Shown here in pieces: positions 1 through 4,265 of a stretch of 5,395 nt of DNA. The stretch lies in the NCBI GenBank assembly GCA_031258915.1, contig JAIRMD010000171.1, positions 1 through 5,395 on the forward strand. Direction: 5' to 3'. Source of the stretch: Prevotellaceae bacterium. Its GTDB lineage: Bacteria; Bacteroidota; Bacteroidia; Bacteroidales; UBA932. A program made the position numbers and the translations under genes. The notes below the pieces were generated by a model. That model ran no database searches, was not told where the DNA came from, and worked only from the letters and a program-made list of their open reading frames with translations. The first letter of the stretch is position 1. Every line of letters begins with the position of its first letter.

Positions 1-33
1 GCGTGGAAAAAAGGAGTGCTGGTATGGAAGTAA
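1..33 (+). CDS. nuoA: NuoA C-terminal end (partial), complex I subunit A
   Basis: Reading frame 1 from the window edge gives AWKKGVLVWK and then TAA at 31-33. The pattern W-K-K-G-x-L-x-W just before the stop is typical of the end of NuoA, the small membrane subunit (ND3 homologue) of proton-pumping NADH:quinone oxidoreductase, and nuoA normally lies directly upstream of nuoB. The stop falls 10 nt inside nuoB, so the two genes overlap and are probably translationally coupled. Only ten codons are visible, so the call rests on this short tail and on gene order. The main alternative is that this frame is non-coding leader sequence. Confidence 0.72.
   Translation, partial: AWKKGVLVWK
11..16 (+). 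promoter_or_regulatory. Shine-Dalgarno site of nuoB
   Basis: AAGGAG lies 7 nt before the ATG at 24-26, an ideal spacing. It settles the nuoB start against the GTG at position 3, which has no visible site. The motif lies inside the end of nuoA. None of the other gene starts in the window has a comparably strong, well-spaced site. Confidence 0.7.
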
Positions 34-638
34 AGAATATACGCATCCCCAACATGAAGTACGAGGACTTCAACGATAACGAATACCTCGAAGAGTACGT
101 AGCGGAGCTGCGCAAAAACGGCGTGAACATCTTTGTGGGCAAGCTGAGCGATTTTATCAACTGGGGACGGTCGAACTCGGTGTGGCCGCTCACCTTTGCC
201 ACGAGCTGCTGCGGCATTGAGTTCATGTGCGTGGGGGCCGCCCGCGCCGACTTTGCCCGCTTTGGCTGGGAGGTAACGCGCAACAGCCCCCGCCAAGCCG
301 ACGTGATTTTTGTGTGCGGAACGATAGTGCACAAAATGGCGCCGGTGCTCAAGCGCCTCTACGAGCAAATGGCCGAGCCGCGCTACGTAATGGCCATCGG
401 CAGCTGCGCCATCTGCGGCGGACCGTTCAAAGATTCGTACCACGTGGTGAAGGGCGTAGACGAAGTTATTCCGGTGGACGTGTTCATCCCCGGATGCCCC
501 CCCCGCCCGGATGCCGTCCTCTACGGAATGATGCAGATGGCGCGAAAAATTAAGGTGCAAAACTTCTTCAAGCTGCCCCATCAGCCACAAATAGCCCATT
601 CGTCCAACCCTAATAGCGCTGCCGATGCAAACCGTTGA
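24..638 (+). CDS. nuoB: NADH:quinone oxidoreductase subunit B (complex I, N2 cluster subunit)
   Basis: A 204-residue protein, full length for NuoB (PSST/Nqo6 family). NuoB carries the terminal iron-sulfur cluster N2 in the peripheral arm and passes electrons to quinone at the interface with NuoD. The four expected cluster ligands are present: the tandem pair C62-C63 in FATSCCGIEFM, C128 in IGSCAICGG, and C158 in PGCPPRPDA. The conserved stretch GAARADFARFGWE (71-83) is also typical. The ATG start is chosen for its AAGGAG site and its fit to family length; an in-frame GTG at position 3 would add seven residues and lacks support. The gene overlaps the nuoA end by 10 nt and nuoCD by 14 nt, as in a tightly packed operon. 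The last 20 or so residues (HQPQIAHSSNPNSAADANR) are a low-complexity polar tail of the kind that varies between species. Confidence 0.97.
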   Translation: MEVKNIRIPNMKYEDFNDNEYLEEYVAELRKNGVNIFVGKLSDFINWGRSNSVWPLTFATSCCGIEFMCVGAARADFARFGWEVTRNSPRQADVIFVCGTIVHKMAPVLKRLYEQMAEPRYVMAIGSCAICGGPFKDSYHVVKGVDEVIPVDVFIPGCPPRPDAVLYGMMQMARKIKVQNFFKLPHQPQIAHSSNPNSAADANR

Positions 639-2259
639 ACAAGAACTTTTGTCGCTTGGCTTTACCGGCGTAAAGCAGGCGGATAACCGGCTGACCGTAG
701 CCGTACCCCAAGACAAGCTCTACAGCGTAGCCCGCTACCTGCGGCACGAAAGCCCGCAGCCATTCGACTACCTGATAGACCTCGTGGGCATGGACTTTGG
801 CGACGCGCTGGGCGCAGCCTACCACCTGTCGCCCTCGCAAAACCCCTCGCTGGTGGTAACGCTGGTAACGCGCACCGACAGCCGCGAGCAGCCCGAGCTC
901 TTTTCGGTAAGCGACCTATGGGACTCGGCATCGGTGTACGAGCGCGAGGTGTACGACTTTTTCGGCATCCGCTTCATCAACCACCCCGACATGCGCCGCA
1001 TCTTCCTCCGCGCCGACTGGCGCGGATTTCCCCTGCGCAAGGACTACAACGCCGACCCCGCCCTCAACCCCGTGCCGCTGGAGAACGAGCTCATCGACGA
1101 CATGGAGCGCATACCCTCCATCAGCATCAAGATGGGCGAGCGCGTGGAGGAGGTGCATCAGGCGTTTGGCGAGGATGAGTACGTGGTGAACTTTGGCCCG
1201 CAGCACCCCGCCATGCACGGCGTGCTCCACCTGCGCGTGGCGCTCGACGGCGAAATCATCAAAAAAATAGACCCCGTTTTTGGGTACATCCACCGCGGCA
1301 TAGAAAAGATGTGCGAGGGCTACACCTACCCGCAAATCCTCCACCTCACCGACCGGCTGGACTACCTGTCGGGGACGATGAACCGCCACGCCGTGTGCCT
1401 CTGCTGCGAAAAGGCGCTGGCGCTGGAGGTGCCGGAGCGTGCCCACTACATCCGCACCATATTCGACGAGCTCACCCGCATTGCCTCGCACCTGCTGGGC
1501 TGGGGGTGCATGTGCATGGACATGGGCTCCATCACGGCGTTTGTGTACGGCATGCGCGACCGCGAAAAAATAATGGACATCTTTGAGGAAACCGCCGGCG
1601 GTCGCCTCATGGCAAACTACAGCGTCATTGGCGGCGTGGCGCGGGATATTCACCCCAACTTTCAGAAAAGGGTAAAGGAGTTCATCCCCTACATGCGCAA
1701 AATGCTCAAGGAGCACCACCTGCTCTTCTCCAACAACCCCATTGCGCGCGGCCGCATGAAGGGCATTGGCTACCTGAGCAAGGAAAAAGCCATATCGCTT
1801 GGCGCTACCGGCCCGTCGGGACGAGCGTCGGGGTGGCGCAACGACATCCGCAAAATTGAGCCTTACGCCGCCTACGCAAAGGCAAACTTCGACGAGGTCA
1901 TTCGCACCGAAGGGCTGACCTACGACCGCTACGTTATCCGTCTGGACGAAATAGAGCAGTCGCTCCGCATCATTGAGCAGCTGGTGGACAACATCCCCGA
2001 AGGGGCGCACGCCGCCAAAACAAAGGCTATCATCCGCCTGCCGGAGGGCGAGTTTTTCCAGCGCGTGGAGAACGCCCGCGGGCAGCTGGGCGTGCACATC
2101 ACCAGCAAGGGCGACAAAACGCCCTACCGCGTCAAGTTCCGCTCGCCATCGCTGGTGCTGGTGGGGGCGCTAAAGGCCATTGCCACCGAAGCCAAAGTCG
2201 CCGACCTGATTATGATTGGCGCATCGCTGGACTACGTTATCCCCTGCATCGACAGGTAA
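625..2259 (+). CDS. nuoCD: NADH:quinone oxidoreductase fused subunits C/D
   Basis: A 544-residue fusion of NuoC (30 kDa) and NuoD (49 kDa), peripheral-arm subunits of complex I that form the quinone-reaction site with NuoB. Residues 1 to about 150 are NuoC-like and hold the 30-kDa signature EREVYDFFGIRF...HPDMRRIF...DW.GFPLRKDY at 106-141. A linker of roughly 35 residues leads to the NuoD part, starting near NFGPQHPAMHG (189-199), with YIHRGIEK at 221-228 and DRLDY at 243-247. H198 and Y247 align with the His and Tyr that bind the quinone head group in other species (His38 and Tyr87 of Thermus Nqo4). Fused nuoCD occurs in E. coli and in Bacteroidetes. The ATG lies 14 nt inside nuoB with no Shine-Dalgarno site, so translation is probably coupled. 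The NuoD part is unusually cysteine-rich (C230, C258, C260, C261, C295, C297, C541). The end reads SLDYVIPCIDR, where an acidic residue is usual in place of C541. The TAA is followed by foreign DNA rather than nuoH. Confidence 0.96.
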   Translation: MQTVEQELLSLGFTGVKQADNRLTVAVPQDKLYSVARYLRHESPQPFDYLIDLVGMDFGDALGAAYHLSPSQNPSLVVTLVTRTDSREQPELFSVSDLWDSASVYEREVYDFFGIRFINHPDMRRIFLRADWRGFPLRKDYNADPALNPVPLENELIDDMERIPSISIKMGERVEEVHQAFGEDEYVVNFGPQHPAMHGVLHLRVALDGEIIKKIDPVFGYIHRGIEKMCEGYTYPQILHLTDRLDYLSGTMNRHAVCLCCEKALALEVPERAHYIRTIFDELTRIASHLLGWGCMCMDMGSITAFVYGMRDREKIMDIFEETAGGRLMANYSVIGGVARDIHPNFQKRVKEFIPYMRKMLKEHHLLFSNNPIARGRMKGIGYLSKEKAISLGATGPSGRASGWRNDIRKIEPYAAYAKANFDEVIRTEGLTYDRYVIRLDEIEQSLRIIEQLVDNIPEGAHAAKTKAIIRLPEGEFFQRVENARGQLGVHITSKGDKTPYRVKFRSPSLVLVGALKAIATEAKVADLIMIGASLDYVIPCIDR

Positions 2260-2271
2260 AAAGCAAGCTAC

Positions 2272-2315
2272 GCGTATGCAGAGCAAAGAGTCGCAGTATA
2301 CTGAGTGGAAGGAGA
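2272..2315 (+). repeat. 44-bp direct repeat, left copy
   Basis: This stretch begins GCGTATGCAGAGC and ends GTGGAAGGAGA. It matches 4222-4265 at 41 of 44 positions, in the same orientation and 1950 bp away. The differences are at 2287 (A/C), 2297 (T/C) and 2301 (C/T). The copy starts 12 nt after the nuoCD stop codon. It holds the ATG and first 13 codons of an AlbA_2 gene. The two copies bracket the restriction-modification genes exactly. Confidence 0.93.
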
Positions 2316-2360
2316 AAATACGAAAAAGATGCGGTAATAAAGACGGCGGATTTTTGCGTA
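2276..2360 (+). pseudogene. 5' remnant of an AlbA_2-family gene
   Basis: The ATG at 2276 opens a reading frame beginning MQSKESQYTEWKEK. This matches the start of the complete AlbA_2 gene at 4226 (MQSNESQHIEWKES), with three amino-acid changes across the repeat. The same frame then reads KRCGNKDGGFLR. The part at 2336-2349 aligns with the FANTAGGKL region of the intact gene (4307-4320, 11 of 14 bases), in frame, once a net deletion of 21 nt is allowed. AlbA_2 proteins commonly have NKDGG or NTxGG at this place. The frame stops at 2390-2392 after 38 codons, so no functional domain can be made. It may still be translated as a short leader, because its stop lies 11 nt before the ATG of the endonuclease gene. 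The repeat-encoded part is certain; the extension to about 2360 is moderately supported. Confidence 0.66.
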
Positions 2361-2403
2361 AAAAGCAGCGGAAGATTTGGATAAATATATAAAACATTTT
2401 TGT

Positions 2404-3288
2404 ATGTCTGTTGAACAACATTACAAGGCGGAATTTAAGAAAGCATTGGATACCTTTACTGAAAAGTTGCGCCGCTACGTTGCAACGGAAACAGGAGAAT
2501 GGTCTATTAAAGGTTTCATAGATGTTTACAAAAACATCTATACGATTTCGTCTGATACAAAGATTGTTTCAAAAATTCTTGAAATACATATTTTCCCTCA
2601 AATTATTCAATTTGCAGAGCAAATAGGTTACAACATTATTTTGGCGGAACAGCAAAACTATTATCCCGACCTGACTTTTGTCTATAAAAATGATGAGACC
2701 ATTAAATTTGCAGTTGATTTGAAAACAACTTACCGCAGGAAAAGCGGCATAGTAAGTTTTACTTTGGGTAGTCACGGTGCGTATTTCAAAGAACGCGACA
2801 AGCAGAAGAATATTCAATTTGCCTATAATCAATATTTAGGTCATTATTGTTTAGGGATAATATACGCCCGAGCAGATTTGGATGTATCCGAGACCGAAAT
2901 TTACAGCGTTCAGGGATTACAGGAAAAATACGACGCTACAATTAAAAAAAATGGAGGAAAAGAGGTTGCGACTGTAGAACATTTAGAATCGATTGCCTCT
3001 GTAATCAAAGATTTTGATTTTTTCGTTGCTGAGAAATGGAAAATTGCAAGCGACAAGCAAGGCTCTGGTAATACGGCAAATATCGGTTGTGCCTTGAGCT
3101 TAAAAGATTTGAAAGCCGAAAATGGTGTTTTTAGTCAGCTCGGAGAAAGTTGGTTTGATGAATACTGGATAAATTTTGGTTCAGCAATAATGATAAAAGA
3201 CGGTAAAACAGTAAAGATTACCAATTTGAAAGATTTCCTGATATTTAAAGGACGTGCGGATTTGTTGAGTAAGATTGTAAGAGAGTAG
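2404..3288 (+). CDS. Type II restriction endonuclease, EcoRV family (predicted GATATC)
   Basis: A 294-residue protein with clear EcoRV homology, judged from recalled EcoRV sequence. EcoRV is a Mg2+-dependent homodimer cutting GAT^ATC to blunt ends. Catalytic residues match: E60 (EcoRV E45, in SDTKIVSKILE), D89 (D74, in QQNYYPDLT) and D105-x-K107 (D90/K92, in FAVDLKTTY). The minor-groove Q-loop QQN (83-85) is kept. So is the recognition loop GSGNT (220-224) within KWKIASDKQGSGNTANIG, which in EcoRV reads the outer bases of the site. The same specificity is therefore predicted, although flanking residues differ. The protein is about 50 residues longer than EcoRV. It has extra N-terminal residues and an insertion at roughly 174-201, rich in Lys and Glu, before FFVAEKW. 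The ATG is preferred. An in-frame TTG at 2377 would add nine residues but overlaps the AlbA_2 stub and has only a weak upstream GGAAG. The methyltransferase follows after 9 nt. Confidence 0.93.
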   Translation: MSVEQHYKAEFKKALDTFTEKLRRYVATETGEWSIKGFIDVYKNIYTISSDTKIVSKILEIHIFPQIIQFAEQIGYNIILAEQQNYYPDLTFVYKNDETIKFAVDLKTTYRRKSGIVSFTLGSHGAYFKERDKQKNIQFAYNQYLGHYCLGIIYARADLDVSETEIYSVQGLQEKYDATIKKNGGKEVATVEHLESIASVIKDFDFFVAEKWKIASDKQGSGNTANIGCALSLKDLKAENGVFSQLGESWFDEYWINFGSAIMIKDGKTVKITNLKDFLIFKGRADLLSKIVRE

Positions 3289-3297
3289 CGTTTTGAT

Positions 3298-4254
3298 ATG
3301 AAAGTTGTTATACCACCCATTAAAAGTCAAGGTATTAAAACAAAACTTGTTCCTTGGATTATAGATGTAGCCCCCAAAATGAGCGGACGCTGGATTGAGC
3401 CGTTTTTGGGAACAGGTGTTGTGGCTTTCAATACGAGGTATAAAAAAACGATTTTGAACGATACCAATCCACACATTATCAAGTTTTACAAGTTGGTGCA
3501 GGAGCACCGGATTACCGCTTCATTGATGAAACAATATCTTGAGAATGAAGGAAAATTGCTACGTGAAGCAGGCAACAACGGTTACGACCATTACTTGACG
3601 GTGCGGACAAGATTTAACAGCGGTGAATATTCGCCCTTTGATTTTATTTTTCTTTCCCGTGCAGGGTTTAACGGTATGATGCGTTTTGGGCGCAAAGGAA
3701 ATTGGAATATTCCGTTTTGCAAAAAACCCGACCGCTTTGCACAGGCATATATTACAAAAATTATTAATCAGCTAAGCGCTATTTCTCAAATTATTTCTCC
3801 TGAGCCGGATTGGCAATTTTACAATAAATTGTTTTCTGAGATTATCCCACTGGCTACCGAAAACGATATCATTTATTGCGACCCTCCATATTTCGGTCGC
3901 CATGCGGATTACTATAACGGTTGGACGGAAAAGGACGAAAAAAACTTGTTCCACTTACTAAGCGAAACAAAAGCAAAATTCATTCTTTCCACATGGCACC
4001 ATAATGATTGGCGCGAAAATGAAATGATTAAAAAATATTGGAGCAAGTTTAATATCATTACTAAACCCCATTTTTACCATAATGGGGGCAACATGGAAAA
4101 TCGACGGGAAATGGTGGAAGCCCTTGTTTGCAATTTTGACATAACCGGTTTTGCGCAGCGTAATCACGGGGTAAAAGAAAAGGCAAGCGCAAAGCAATTA
4201 GAATTAGAGTTAGTTACGGGAGCGTATGCAGAGCAACGAGTCGCAGCATATTGA
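3298..4254 (+). CDS. DNA adenine-N6 methyltransferase, M.EcoRV-like (D12/Dam class)
   Basis: A 318-residue class-alpha adenine methyltransferase that should protect host DNA from the neighbouring endonuclease by methylating an adenine in GATATC, using S-adenosylmethionine. The N-terminal motif PPIKSQGIKTKLVP (6-19) is nearly identical to M.EcoRV as recalled. The SAM-binding motif is EPFLGTGVVAF (34-44), followed by NDTNPH (54-59). The catalytic motif IV DPPY is at 195-198 (IIYCDPPYFGRH). The stretches IPFCKKPDRFAQAYITKI (138-155) and STWHHNDWREN (231-241) are also M.EcoRV-like. The conserved part ends near MVEAL (272-276). The remaining 42 residues do not match M.EcoRV, and the last ten (AYAEQRVAAY) are encoded by the right 44-bp repeat, so the stop codon comes from the flanking DNA. 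The gene overlaps the AlbA_2 gene by 29 nt in a different frame. There is no Shine-Dalgarno site before the ATG. Function is likely intact because all motifs are present. Confidence 0.95.
   Translation: MKVVIPPIKSQGIKTKLVPWIIDVAPKMSGRWIEPFLGTGVVAFNTRYKKTILNDTNPHIIKFYKLVQEHRITASLMKQYLENEGKLLREAGNNGYDHYLTVRTRFNSGEYSPFDFIFLSRAGFNGMMRFGRKGNWNIPFCKKPDRFAQAYITKIINQLSAISQIISPEPDWQFYNKLFSEIIPLATENDIIYCDPPYFGRHADYYNGWTEKDEKNLFHLLSETKAKFILSTWHHNDWRENEMIKKYWSKFNIITKPHFYHNGGNMENRREMVEALVCNFDITGFAQRNHGVKEKASAKQLELELVTGAYAEQRVAAY
3865..3870. other. Only GATATC site in the window (predicted self-target)
   Basis: A visual scan found GATATC once, inside the methyltransferase gene at codons 190-191 (GAT ATC), four codons before DPPY. 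Near-misses such as GATATT (1645), GATATG (3295) and AATATC do not count. About 1.3 sites would be expected by chance in this length, so the count itself is not unusual. It matters only because the site lies in the system's own protective gene. Confidence 0.85.
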
Positions 4255-4265
4255 GTGGAAGGAGA
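4222..4265 (+). repeat. 44-bp direct repeat, right copy
   Basis: Matches 2272-2315 at 41 of 44 positions. It contains the ATG and first 13 codons of the intact AlbA_2 gene and, in another frame, the last ten codons and the TGA stop of the methyltransferase. Beyond the repeat the sequence continues as an uninterrupted AlbA_2 reading frame, so this copy is joined to the intact gene and the left copy to a broken one. Confidence 0.93.

Larger units (their letters stand above)
2316..4254 (+). mobile_element. Inserted EcoRV-like restriction-modification cassette
   Basis: The segment between the two 44-bp repeats holds an endonuclease gene and its methyltransferase gene in tandem, 9 nt apart. Base composition drops from about 60% GC in the nuo genes to about 38% here (estimated by eye on sample lines) and rises again in the AlbA_2 gene. 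There is no transposase, integrase or terminal inverted repeat, so this is not an insertion sequence. Restriction-modification systems are known to enter genomes with long target duplications, as described in Helicobacter pylori, and the flanking repeat fits that pattern. The first 45 bp or so after the left repeat may be eroded target DNA rather than cassette. The right boundary lies at about 4221; the methyltransferase frame runs on to 4254 inside the repeat. Confidence 0.62.

Noticed and set aside
3..23. GTG start for nuoB seven codons upstream of the ATG at 24
   Set aside because: The ATG at 24 has an ideal AAGGAG site and matches usual NuoB length; the upstream stretch encodes the NuoA tail in another frame.
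916..2097. 393-codon open frame on the minus strand across nuoCD
   Set aside because: It is antisense to strongly conserved NuoC/NuoD coding sequence in GC-rich DNA, and its translation is low-complexity and Val/His/Ala-rich, with no recognisable domain.
2349..2356. GATTTTTG as a Bacteroides-type -7 element (TAnnTTTG) for the endonuclease gene
   Set aside because: The first base does not match the consensus, and no TTG element lies at the expected upstream distance. It also falls in the AlbA_2 remnant.
2351..2364. TTTTTGCGTAAAAA as a terminator hairpin after nuoCD
   Set aside because: The stem is five A/T pairs with a short loop and no following T-run, so it is too weak to call.
2377..2403. 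TTG start for the endonuclease
   Set aside because: It is in frame and possible, but the ATG at 2404 gives a length closer to EcoRV and avoids overlapping the AlbA_2 stub frame.
2272..4265. Insertion sequence or integron-type element
   Set aside because: There is no transposase or integrase gene, no terminal inverted repeats and no recombination-site structure; the flanking repeats are explained by AlbA_2 coding sequence.
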